NCBI GenBank assembly: GCA_037144255.1
Contig: JBAWXE010000001.1
Location: 1 to 64,000 of the forward strand
Reading direction: 5' to 3'
Length of the DNA: 64,000 nt
Origin: JBAWXE01 sp037144255
GTDB lineage: Bacteria; Bacteroidota; Bacteroidia; Chitinophagales; Chitinophagaceae
Every line of letters begins with the position of its first letter. Position 1 is the stretch's first letter. A program made the position numbers and the translations under genes. Below, one piece after another: positions 35,009 through 43,590 of the stretch. The notes under the pieces were generated by a model. It worked only from the letters and a program-made list of their open reading frames with translations. It was not told the DNA's origin and made no database searches.

Positions 35009-36601
35009 ATGAAAAAAATAGCTCTTTTATTTTCGTTATCGTTAATAGCTGTTTCCGTTGTCAAGGCGCAGGGTACTCTTTCAGGAGACCTGATGATGAA
35101 TACTAATTTCTTTCAGCGAGATTCTTCTATCAAGGCGGCTAATAACCCACTGTATGATAATTACTTGAGTGGAGGAGAAGCATGGCTGGGACTACGCTAT
35201 AGTTATAAAGGATTTACAGCTACTATACGTGCGGATGTTTTTAACAATTCTAATTTGAAGGACCCACAGAATGCCATGAGTGGTTTTGGACTGGGTGCAT
35301 GGACTCTGAGTAAAGAATTCAAAGACCTGAAAATAACTGCCGGTTATATATATGACCAAATAGGTAGTGGTATACTGTTCAGGGCATATGAGGACAGGGG
35401 CCTGCTGATAGATAATGCCTTGGTAGGTGTGCATCTGAAATACAAACTCAACGAACATATAATTCTAAAAGGGTTTACCGGACAACAGAAGAATGTATTC
35501 AATCGTTACGAGCCTATAGTAAAAGGTATCAGTGCAGAAGGTGATTACAGTATAGGTAAGTTACACCTATTGCCTGGGGTTGGTGCTATCAACCGTACGA
35601 TAGATCAAACATCTATGGAAGCTATTACTTCTACTATCAATGGTTATGCTCTAGGCGATCGTTTTGAGCCTATGTACAATATGTATGGCTATACATTCTA
35701 CAATACATTGAATATAGGCGACTTCTCATGGTATGCAGAAGGTTCTTACAAAACACACGAAGCTATTATTGGTCTGGATGGCCAGCTACATGACCACGAT
35801 GGTAATGTAGAATATACTACCCTAGGCTATGCACGTAAAGGTATAGCACTGAATGTAACAGGTAAGCGTACCGAGAATTTTGTGATGCGTACATCTCCTA
35901 ACGAAAAGCTATTATTGGGCATACTTAATTGGCAACCATTAGTATCACATATAAGGGCACAAAGATTGATGGCACGTTATACACCGGCATCGCAGGATAT
36001 TTCAGAACAAGCAGCAGGGGCAGACCTATTACTAGCTCCTAATGAAACCACCTCATTTATTATCAACTATACGTATATCAATACATTGGATAATGTAAAA
36101 TTGTATCGTGAAACTTATCTGGAAGGTGAGTATCGTGGTATAGACAAATGTATACTCCAGGGTGGGTTGCAAATATTAGAATACAATCAGAAAGTGTATC
36201 AGGTAAACTCTGCCAAGACCATTGTAAATGCTGTGACACCTTTTGCTGAGTTCACCTACCGTATCAATAGCAAACAATCTATCAGAACAGAGTGGGAATA
36301 CATGAGCACCAAACAAGACTACGGTTCATGGATATTCGGATTGCTGGAATTCAATGTGGCACCTAAATGGTCATTCTCGGTTTCTGATATGTATAATATA
36401 GACCCATATACTGATGGATTGAAATTGCCATCCAGTGAAGGGAAACATTATTATAACTTCTTTGCAGCATATACCAAAGGGCCTCACCGTTTTACAATAG
36501 CATATGTAAAACAAGTGGATGGTATCAATTGTACGGGAGGTGTTTGTCGTTATGAACCGGCATTCAGCGGTATAAGAACAGGTATAACATCCAGCTTCTA
36601 A
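35009..36601 (+). CDS. DUF6029 family outer-membrane beta-barrel-like protein
   Basis: This 530-aa protein has a signal peptide (about residues 1-20, ending VVKAQ) and a long series of alternating aromatic/polar strands. Examples are YSYKGFTATIRADVF and WTLSKEFKDLKITAGYIYDQ, and it ends in GIRTGITSSF with the terminal Phe of outer-membrane barrels. The segment GSGILFRAYEDRGLLIDNAL matches what I remember of DUF6029, a Bacteroidota-specific family of unknown function. It has no SusC/TonB plug. It is followed by the nadB leader. Confidence 0.75.
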   Translation: MKKIALLFSLSLIAVSVVKAQGTLSGDLMMNTNFFQRDSSIKAANNPLYDNYLSGGEAWLGLRYSYKGFTATIRADVFNNSNLKDPQNAMSGFGLGAWTLSKEFKDLKITAGYIYDQIGSGILFRAYEDRGLLIDNALVGVHLKYKLNEHIILKGFTGQQKNVFNRYEPIVKGISAEGDYSIGKLHLLPGVGAINRTIDQTSMEAITSTINGYALGDRFEPMYNMYGYTFYNTLNIGDFSWYAEGSYKTHEAIIGLDGQLHDHDGNVEYTTLGYARKGIALNVTGKRTENFVMRTSPNEKLLLGILNWQPLVSHIRAQRLMARYTPASQDISEQAAGADLLLAPNETTSFIINYTYINTLDNVKLYRETYLEGEYRGIDKCILQGGLQILEYNQKVYQVNSAKTIVNAVTPFAEFTYRINSKQSIRTEWEYMSTKQDYGSWIFGLLEFNVAPKWSFSVSDMYNIDPYTDGLKLPSSEGKHYYNFFAAYTKGPHRFTIAYVKQVDGINCTGGVCRYEPAFSGIRTGITSSF

Positions 36602-36623
36602 AGCTTAATGCTATAAAAGTGCT

Positions 36624-36631
36624 TATTTTTG
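36624..36631 (+). promoter_or_regulatory. candidate -7 box of nadB
   Basis: TATTTTTG matches TAnnTTTG, 48 bp before the nadB ATG. No -33 TTG is seen. The hairpin at 36634-36657 would then lie at the very start of the nadB transcript. Confidence 0.35.
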
Positions 36632-36633
36632 TT

Positions 36634-36657
36634 GAACGGTTCCTTATGGAGCCGTTC
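36634..36657 (+). terminator. hairpin between DUF6029 gene and nadB
   Basis: GAACGGTTCC (36634-36643) pairs with GGAGCCGTTC (36648-36657) with one G-T wobble and a TTAT loop. It is followed by TTGTTT, a weak T-run. It may be the terminator of the upstream gene or a leader hairpin of nadB. Confidence 0.6.
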
Positions 36658-36679
36658 TTGTTTACAGATACTACACATC

Positions 36680-38275
36680 ATGTTACGAACAGATTTTTTA
36701 GTGATAGGTTCAGGTATAGCGGGGTTGACATTTGCAGTGAAAACTGCCAAACGTTTTCCGGATAAGACCATAACGATACTGACCAAAGCCAATACTGATG
36801 AGACCAATACGAAATATGCACAAGGTGGAATTGCGGTAGTGAATGATCCACAGGATAGTTTTCAAAAGCATATCCAAGATACACTGATAGCCGGAGATGG
36901 GCTGTGCAATGCGAAGATAGTAGAGATAGTAGTAAAAGAAGGACCAAATGGGGTGAATGAGATCATAGAATGGGGAGCGAGATTTGATAAAGACCCTGAA
37001 GGTGACTATATGAGAGGTAAGGAGGGAGGACACTCAGAGTTCAGAATACTGCATCATAAGGATATCACAGGGTTTGAGATAGAGCGGACATTGGTAGAAG
37101 AAGTAAAGAAATATCCAAACATACAGATATACAATCACTGGTTTGTAGTAGATATCATCACACAACATCATTTGGGTTATCTGGTAACCAAATCTGCACC
37201 TGATATTGAATGTTATGGTGTGTATGCGCTGAACCTTAAAACAAGAAAGACGGAGAAAATATTATCGCGCATTACAGTAATGGCATCGGGTGGTACCGGA
37301 CAAGCATACCGTACTACAACTAACCCACGAATTGCCACAGGGGATGGTATAGCCATGGTATACCGTGCCAAGGGGCGTATAGAGAATATGGAATTTATAC
37401 AGTTTCATCCTACAGCACTCTATGAGGCAGGTGTGAGCCCGTCGTTCCTTATTACAGAAGCTGTAAGAGGAGACGGTGGAATACTGCGCAATAAAGAAGG
37501 AGAAGCGTTTATGGTGCGCTATGATGAGCGTGCTGATCTGGCACCACGCGATGTAGTTGCAAGAGCTATAGATAGTGAAATGAAGCGAACAGGTACAGAA
37601 AATGTGTATCTGGACTGCAGGCATATGGATGCAGATAAATTCAAAGCACATTTCCCTAATATTTACGAGAAATGCAAAAGTGTAGGGATAGATGCATTAG
37701 AGCAGATGATACCTGTGGCACCCGCAGCACATTACTGCTGTGGAGGTGTGAAGACAGATGAGTATGGTCATACTTCCATCAAACGTTTATATGCGTGTGG
37801 AGAGTGTGCCAGTACCGGGTTACATGGTGCTAACAGATTAGCCTCAAATTCATTGTTAGAAGCATTGGTTTTTGCTAATCGTATAGCAGTGGATGCAGCT
37901 AATAGCATAGATGTTACTAAATTTAAATATGAGATACCTGACTGGGATGCCAAAGGTACTGATGACCCTAAAGAAATGATATTGATAACGCAGAGCCTGA
38001 AGGAACTGCAACAAGTAATGAGTGACTATGTGGGGATAGTGCGCAATGATGTGCGATTGGAACGTGCTATCAGACGTATAGATCTGCTACATGAGGAAAC
38101 TGAAGAACTGTATAAGACCACTATATTGTCGCCACAGCTGTGTGAACTGAGGAATCTGATCACAATAGGTTATCTAGTAGTGAAGGAAGCGCAATTCAGA
38201 AAAGAAAGCCGGGGTCTGCATTTTAATACAGACTACCCGGATAAAAGTCCATTGCTTCAGAATATTGTATTATAA
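36680..38275 (+). CDS. nadB: L-aspartate oxidase
   Basis: NadB oxidises L-aspartate to iminoaspartate, the first step of de novo NAD synthesis. The 531-aa flavoprotein starts at ATG 36680 with the FAD fold DFLVIGSGIAGLTFAVKTAK. Family motifs follow: TKYAQGGIAVV, MEFIQFHPTALYE, LAPRDVVARAID with the catalytic Arg, AAHYCCGGVKTDEYG and CASTGLHGANRLASNSLLEA. The C-terminal helical domain is complete. nadA and nadC are not in the window. The last Leu codon and stop overlap those of the ABC gene on the other strand (TTATAA). Confidence 0.95.
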   Translation: MLRTDFLVIGSGIAGLTFAVKTAKRFPDKTITILTKANTDETNTKYAQGGIAVVNDPQDSFQKHIQDTLIAGDGLCNAKIVEIVVKEGPNGVNEIIEWGARFDKDPEGDYMRGKEGGHSEFRILHHKDITGFEIERTLVEEVKKYPNIQIYNHWFVVDIITQHHLGYLVTKSAPDIECYGVYALNLKTRKTEKILSRITVMASGGTGQAYRTTTNPRIATGDGIAMVYRAKGRIENMEFIQFHPTALYEAGVSPSFLITEAVRGDGGILRNKEGEAFMVRYDERADLAPRDVVARAIDSEMKRTGTENVYLDCRHMDADKFKAHFPNIYEKCKSVGIDALEQMIPVAPAAHYCCGGVKTDEYGHTSIKRLYACGECASTGLHGANRLASNSLLEALVFANRIAVDAANSIDVTKFKYEIPDWDAKGTDDPKEMILITQSLKELQQVMSDYVGIVRNDVRLERAIRRIDLLHEETEELYKTTILSPQLCELRNLITIGYLVVKEAQFRKESRGLHFNTDYPDKSPLLQNIVL

Positions 38276-40075
38276 CATGGCAACCTTGCCATTGGAGGCA
38301 GGTGCGTGTTTATCTTTTCTTTCACCTATTTGCTGACGCCACATAGCATAGTAGAGACCTTTCTCTTGCAATAGGTCATTGTGTGTGCCGGTCTCTATAA
38401 TATTACCTTGTTCCAGTACATAGATACGATCGGCATGCATGATGGTAGAAAGGCGGTGTGCAATCAGGATAGTGATCTGCTCTCGTGCCTTAGATATTTC
38501 TTTTACAGTACCGGTTATTTCTTCTTCCGTAATAGAGTCTAATGAACTTGTAGCCTCATCAAAAATCAATAATTTAGGATGACGTAGCAGGCTACGAGCT
38601 ATACTCAGACGTTGTTTTTCTCCACCACTCACTTTCATGCCACTTTCGCCTATCAAGGTATCAAGGCCTTTATCTGCACGACTGAGGAGGCTATGACAAG
38701 CTGCTTTATGTAGTGCATCGAACATCTCTGCATCGGTAGCATCCGGTTTTACAAAAGACATATTTTCTCTGATGGTGCCAGCAAATAACTGTGTATCCTG
38801 TGTAACGAAACCTATTTGACTGCGTAGATGATCGAAGATGATATCGTGACCATCAATGCCATTGTATAATATCCTTCCTTCTTTAGGACGGTAAAGGCCT
38901 ACCAATAGTTTAACAAGGGTTGTTTTACCGGAACCAGAGGGGCCTACGAAAGCAATTGTTTCACCTTGTTTGACACTGAATGAGATATTCTCTAATGCAT
39001 TTTGAGATGCACTCTGATGTTTGAAACCTACGTTCTCATATTGCAAGGTGTCTATACTACCTAGTTCGGTAGGGTGATCAGGAGTAGCCTCGGGCGGACG
39101 CTGCATAAGATTGTGGTAATTATTGATACTGGCTTCTGCTTCGCGATAGCTAAGCAGTATATTACCTATTTCCTGTAATGGGCCGAAGATGAAGAAAGAG
39201 AATATCTGCATGGTCACTAATTCATGTGGCTGCATACTATCCTTAAATATCAACCACATCAGCAAGAAAAGGATGAACTGGCGGAGCGTATTGACAATAG
39301 TACCTTGTAAGAAGCTGATACTACGAATTCGTTTTACCTTTGTCAACTCGAGTCCAAGAATCTTATGAGTATTCTGATTCAATCTATTGACCTCTTGCTG
39401 GGTAAGGCCTAGGCTTTTCACCACCTCTATATTACGAAGGCTCTCAGTAGTAGCACCTGCGAGAGAGGTAGTGCGTTTCACTATCTCCTTCTGGATGATC
39501 TTGATCTTCTTACTGAAAACATTAGTAACTGTTGTTAGGAGCGCAATACCTACCAGATATGCCAAAGGCACGCTCCAGTGGATATAGATACCGGCATATA
39601 CAAATACAAAGCCAACACCTACAACAATGGCAAACAATGCATTCAGAAAGTAGTTAATGAATTTTTCGGTATCTGTTCGCACTTTTGTTAGAATGCTGAG
39701 TGTTTCTCCACTGCGTTGATCTTCAAAATCCTGAAAAGGTAGTTTCATAGCATGTTGCAGACCATCGGTAAAAATGCGGGCACCAAATTTTTGGTTGATC
39801 ACATTGGCAAAATAATCTTGAAAATTTTTGGCAATACGGCTGACCATAGCAGTACCCATAGACATGAATAATATCATCAGTACGCTCCATCCATAAGTGT
39901 TCCATGGAATGTTGATGCCTTTCTTTTTATTGTCTACAAAATCCTCAGCTATCTTGATGATCTTTCCAAAAAGGATGGGATCAATGAGGGAGAAGATGGT
40001 GTTGATAGTAGCCAGCACCAAAGTGAGGACTATTAGCCACCTATATGGTTTTAAATATTTTAATAAGAGTTTCAT
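38270..40075 (-). CDS. MsbA-like ABC exporter half-transporter
   Basis: This 601-aa fusion has six membrane helices (about residues 15-310) and a nucleotide-binding domain (about 350-590). Walker A is GPSGSGKTTL, the signature is VSGGEKQRLS, Walker B is LLIFDEATSSLD and the H-loop is AHRLSTI. It works as a homodimer. The type resembles MsbA/lipid exporters, but the substrate cannot be read. Start ATG 40075 gives the usual MKLLLKYLKPYRW. A -7 box lies only 8 bp upstream. Confidence 0.9.
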   Translation of the reverse strand: MKLLLKYLKPYRWLIVLTLVLATINTIFSLIDPILFGKIIKIAEDFVDNKKKGINIPWNTYGWSVLMILFMSMGTAMVSRIAKNFQDYFANVINQKFGARIFTDGLQHAMKLPFQDFEDQRSGETLSILTKVRTDTEKFINYFLNALFAIVVGVGFVFVYAGIYIHWSVPLAYLVGIALLTTVTNVFSKKIKIIQKEIVKRTTSLAGATTESLRNIEVVKSLGLTQQEVNRLNQNTHKILGLELTKVKRIRSISFLQGTIVNTLRQFILFLLMWLIFKDSMQPHELVTMQIFSFFIFGPLQEIGNILLSYREAEASINNYHNLMQRPPEATPDHPTELGSIDTLQYENVGFKHQSASQNALENISFSVKQGETIAFVGPSGSGKTTLVKLLVGLYRPKEGRILYNGIDGHDIIFDHLRSQIGFVTQDTQLFAGTIRENMSFVKPDATDAEMFDALHKAACHSLLSRADKGLDTLIGESGMKVSGGEKQRLSIARSLLRHPKLLIFDEATSSLDSITEEEITGTVKEISKAREQITILIAHRLSTIMHADRIYVLEQGNIIETGTHNDLLQEKGLYYAMWRQQIGERKDKHAPASNGKVAML

Positions 40076-40082
40076 ACGTTTA

Positions 40083-40090
40083 CAAAGGTA
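40083..40090 (-). promoter_or_regulatory. -7 box very close to the ABC exporter start
   Basis: On the minus strand this reads TACCTTTG, ending 8 bp before the ATG, so the leader would be almost absent. No -33 TTG is evident. Confidence 0.4.
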
Positions 40091-40166
40091 ATGGTTATCT
40101 GTACTGAACTACTAAAGGTAACTTAAGTCTTTTCTATAATGCAATTAGTAAAGTAGATGAAGTAGG

Positions 40167-40595
40167 CTATCGAGGTCTATTTGGGAATAATGTCATGAGC
40201 ATTTGGCCAACTTTCTTATCGATAGGCAAGCTGAAAGTATCAGGTTTGAGTTCATATATATCCAGCCAGTATGTTATTTCGCCATCTATGTTATTGGCAA
40301 TATTATCTAGAGAGGAATTACTAGTAACCCAATAATAGATACTGATAATTTGAGAACCATCAAAAGCGGACTGTTGGAAATAGTCGGTTGTATAAAAATG
40401 ATCTAATACTTCAATATCCAAACTCAATTCCTCCATCCATTCTCTTTTCAGGCAGTCAATAGTGCCTTCGCCCATTTCCATACCACCACCCGGGAACTTG
40501 ATGAACTTATTTCCTTTTATCAATTCTTCATTTACTAATATCTTATTGTTGTGTAATAAGATACCGTATACTCGAATGTTGAAATGCTTGGTCAT
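40167..40595 (-). CDS. Nudix hydrolase
   Basis: This 142-aa Nudix-fold protein cleaves a nucleoside-diphosphate-X type substrate. The Nudix box is GGMEMGEGTIDCLKREWMEE plus LSL (about residues 37-59). It follows GX5EX7REUXEEXGU except that the late Gly is Ser. It starts 5 bp after the lipoprotein gene, in a corA-lipoprotein-nudix run. The substrate is unknown. Confidence 0.88.
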   Translation of the reverse strand: MTKHFNIRVYGILLHNNKILVNEELIKGNKFIKFPGGGMEMGEGTIDCLKREWMEELSLDIEVLDHFYTTDYFQQSAFDGSQIISIYYWVTSNSSLDNIANNIDGEITYWLDIYELKPDTFSLPIDKKVGQMLMTLFPNRPR

Positions 40596-40600
40596 AGCTA

Positions 40601-41320
40601 TTAATTAATATTTAAGCCAATAGTAAGCCCTACCCATGGTTTACCCTGATATATCCAGAATACCTTGTTTTTATCCAGCAGGTGGTCAACACCAGCTGCA
40701 ATGCCAAAAGATATGCTATGTACACCTGTCATTACAGATACACCAGATATGAGTAACAAGCCTTCATATTCAATATTGATCTTGTTATTTGTTACCCATT
40801 CGTTCATTGGTGTATTGCCAAATCCGGAGAACATACCAACACTATAACCCATATGCTTTACATCCCGTTTGTAGACATTGAGTGGCGTGCGAGTATAATC
40901 TAAACGATATTTATCTGCACGATACCCGAAATATAGAACACCATTATAAGTTGAGAGTAACTGGTTGGGAAATCCATTATTGTAAGGTCTGTATTTGAAG
41001 GCGATGGTCTGAATATCTATATCAAATGAAGGTTTATAGAAAGTATGGTAGTATTTGTCGCCTTTGTATTTTTTGAGTGTGGTACTGTAGATGGTTTTTT
41101 TATTCCGGTCTAAGACCAGACTGTCATTGATGTAAGTGGCAGGGTAGGCAACTGTTGTATCTTCATTGGGAGAAGTAATATATACTTTGTCTTTAGATAA
41201 TATCTTGGTGTAGTAGATCCCATCTTCGAAATTATATTTAGAAGAGTGGTATGCGCCGGCACAGCTACTGAGACATATTATGCCAGCTAAATAAATTAAT
41301 AATACAGGTCTTCTAGGCAT
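40601..41320 (-). CDS. predicted lipoprotein of unknown function
   Basis: I do not recognise this family. The 239-aa protein has a lipoprotein signal, IYLAGIICLSSCAG, with the lipidated Cys near residue 20. The mature part is rich in Tyr, Lys and Asn and looks beta-rich. The C-terminal third (YEGLLLISGVSVMTGVHSIS, later GKPWVGLTIGLNIN) resembles outer-membrane barrel strands. It is probably on the periplasmic face of one membrane. It lies between corA-like and the Nudix gene on the same strand with short gaps. Confidence 0.6.
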   Translation of the reverse strand: MPRRPVLLIYLAGIICLSSCAGAYHSSKYNFEDGIYYTKILSKDKVYITSPNEDTTVAYPATYINDSLVLDRNKKTIYSTTLKKYKGDKYYHTFYKPSFDIDIQTIAFKYRPYNNGFPNQLLSTYNGVLYFGYRADKYRLDYTRTPLNVYKRDVKHMGYSVGMFSGFGNTPMNEWVTNNKINIEYEGLLLISGVSVMTGVHSISFGIAAGVDHLLDKNKVFWIYQGKPWVGLTIGLNIN

Positions 41321-41362
41321 GGGAATAGTTTAATAGAATAAACTTACCTAAAAGTACGGCAA

Positions 41363-42304
41363 TTAGAACCAACGTTTCTTATAAAAATACCAACTAGTGA
41401 CAACGGATATGATAATAGACAAGAATACCGCTACATAGAAGCCTTCCATAGTATTCTCAGTAGGGAAATGTACATTCATGCCAAAGAATGCTGCTACCAA
41501 TGCAGGTACAGAAAGAATGATAGTGATGGCTGTGAGGCGTTTCATCACTATGTTCATATTGTTGTTAATAATGCTAGCAAAGGCATCCATGGTACTGCTG
41601 AGGATATTAGTGTAAGTGTTGGCCATTTCAAGAGCTTGAGAGAACTCTACGATCAAATCGCTTAAAAATTCTCGTTCTTCTTCGTCGCAATTGAGAAAGT
41701 TGGTACGTTCCATCTTCATTAGTAACAATTCATCAGAGCGTAGTGCTGTAATAAAATAAACGAGACTTTTTTGTACCCGCATCAGATACAGTAACTCTAC
41801 ATTACGATTTGAATCGTAGAGTTTTTGTTCCAACATATTGCGACGGTGGTTGATATCTTTTAGCACTTGCATGAAATCCATTACCACTTTCTCGAAAATT
41901 TTCAGTACCATCATATTTGGTCTTTCGGGATGGCGTTTGGCAAAAGTGGTAAGGAAACGACGAATGGCTACATTTTCAAAGGAATTAACTGTTACTACCT
42001 GACTATGTTGTGTGATGATGATGGAAATAGGAATAGTGATATAGTCGGCATCACTTTCATTGAGTGATTTATTCTCCACCGGTGTTTTGAGTACTATGAG
42101 TTTTACGCCATCTTCCATTTCGTAGCGGGCGCGCTCTTCAATATCCAAAGAATCGGTAAGGAAGTCGTGAGGTATATTGAGAGCAGAAGAGAGGTTATCT
42201 ATCTCAGATTCGTTGAAAGGAGGTGTAACATTGATCCAGTTGGCTCCTTCTGCTTGTTCTATCTCCAGCGTCTTCTTGTTGATATTTTTATAGAATTGTA
42301 CCAT
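41363..42304 (-). CDS. CorA-family magnesium/divalent cation transporter
   Basis: This 313-aa protein has a soluble N-terminal domain, a long central helix (about residues 150-245) and two C-terminal membrane helices. The GMN selectivity signature is in VAAFFGMNVHFP at the end of the first helix (about residue 276). The periplasmic loop then reads FPTENTMEG. CorA forms pentameric channels for Mg2+, and sometimes Co2+ or Ni2+. The terminal KKRWF is the basic cytoplasmic end. It is divergent from fbp across 166 bp. Confidence 0.9.
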   Translation of the reverse strand: MVQFYKNINKKTLEIEQAEGANWINVTPPFNESEIDNLSSALNIPHDFLTDSLDIEERARYEMEDGVKLIVLKTPVENKSLNESDADYITIPISIIITQHSQVVTVNSFENVAIRRFLTTFAKRHPERPNMMVLKIFEKVVMDFMQVLKDINHRRNMLEQKLYDSNRNVELLYLMRVQKSLVYFITALRSDELLLMKMERTNFLNCDEEEREFLSDLIVEFSQALEMANTYTNILSSTMDAFASIINNNMNIVMKRLTAITIILSVPALVAAFFGMNVHFPTENTMEGFYVAVFLSIIISVVTSWYFYKKRWF

Positions 42305-42433
42305 GGGTCATTTTTTTGACAAAATGTGAAATATGTTCAATAAAGGCATATGAGACCTTTGTAGTATGAAGATAAACAGCTTAAAATTAAAAGTTTAGAC
42401 TAAGTAAGAGTACTGTATTTGAGGCATCTTTAT

Positions 42434-42441
42434 TACTTTTG
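42434..42441 (+). promoter_or_regulatory. -7 box of fbp
   Basis: TACTTTTG matches TAnnTTTG, 29 bp before the fbp ATG. No TTG lies at the normal distance. Confidence 0.45.
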
Positions 42442-42470
42442 CATTATCTTTTTTAGTAAAACAGTTATAT

Positions 42471-43496
42471 ATGAATTCTCTACGCAAATTAATGACTCTG
42501 GATGAGTTTACTATTCAGGAGACGAGACAGTTCCCTCAGGCTACAGGTGAGTTATCATCGCTGTTGCGCGATATAGGTCTGGCGTGTAAGATCATCAACA
42601 AGCAAGTGAACAAAGCAGGATTGGTAGATATATTGGGTAAGCATGGTGCTACCAATGTACAAGGTGAAGAGCAAATGAAGTTGGATGTATTCTCTAATGA
42701 GACCCTTATCAATGTGTTGAAGAATAGTGCAGATTGTGCAGGTATAGCATCTGAAGAAAATGACGACTGTGTATGTTTTGAAGATACGTATTCTGCTAAC
42801 TCTAAGTATGTAGTGTTATTTGACCCATTGGATGGATCGTCCAATATAGATGTAAATGCATCGATAGGTACAATATTCTCTATTTATCGTCGTGTGAGTG
42901 AAGTAGGTAAGCCTGTAACTCAAGAAGATTTTCTGCAACCGGGTAATAAGCTGATGGCTGCGGGGTATGTAATATATGGCTCCAGTACAATGATGGTATA
43001 TGCTACAAAGCTGAGTGTAAATGGATTTACGCTCGAACCATCAATAGGTGAATTCTGTTTATCTCACCCAAATATGAGATGTCCGGAAAAGGGGAAGATA
43101 TACTCTATTAATCAAGGAAATACAAATAAGTACAATGATAATCTGAAAGCATACTTGGATTATTGTATGGGTGTGAATAAGGAAGAAGGTCGTCCATATT
43201 CTCATCGTTATATAGGGTCAATGGTGGCTGATATGCATCGTACTTTGATAAAGGGAGGTATTTTTATGTATCCGGCAGATAGCAGCTCACCTAAGGGTAA
43301 ACTGAGATTGCAGTATGAGTGCAACCCTATGGCTTTCCTGATGGAAGCAGCAGGCGGAACAGCTACAACAGGTACAGGAAATATACTGGATGTGATACCT
43401 ACAGAATTGCATCAACGAGTGCCTATCTATATAGGGTCAAAGAATATGGTAGCTAAGGCTATGGAATATGTGGGTGAGAAAGCAAGTGTAGCCTGA
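42471..43496 (+). CDS. fbp: fructose-1,6-bisphosphatase class I
   Basis: Fbp hydrolyses fructose 1,6-bisphosphate to fructose 6-phosphate in gluconeogenesis. The 341-aa protein has the metal-binding core LFDPLDGSSNIDVN (about residues 118-131), SEENDDC, the RYIGSMVADMHRTLIKGGIF motif and the C-terminal LRLQYECNPMAFLMEAAGG (about residues 283-301). pfkA for the opposing glycolytic step lies 6 kb away in the same window. A strong terminator follows. Confidence 0.96.
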   Translation: MNSLRKLMTLDEFTIQETRQFPQATGELSSLLRDIGLACKIINKQVNKAGLVDILGKHGATNVQGEEQMKLDVFSNETLINVLKNSADCAGIASEENDDCVCFEDTYSANSKYVVLFDPLDGSSNIDVNASIGTIFSIYRRVSEVGKPVTQEDFLQPGNKLMAAGYVIYGSSTMMVYATKLSVNGFTLEPSIGEFCLSHPNMRCPEKGKIYSINQGNTNKYNDNLKAYLDYCMGVNKEEGRPYSHRYIGSMVADMHRTLIKGGIFMYPADSSSPKGKLRLQYECNPMAFLMEAAGGTATTGTGNILDVIPTELHQRVPIYIGSKNMVAKAMEYVGEKASVA

Positions 43497-43518
43497 TTAT
43501 TTTGATATTGATATTTTC

Positions 43519-43547
43519 AAAGCCCGGCTCTATCCGGGCTTTTTTTA
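43519..43547 (+). terminator. terminator of fbp
   Basis: AAAGCCCGG (43519-43527) and CCGGGCTTT (43534-43542) form perfect arms with a 6-nt loop, then a T run. Confidence 0.9.
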
Positions 43548-43590
43548 TTAAGTTGCAATCATATTCATTCCCTTTTTCAAATTAATATCC

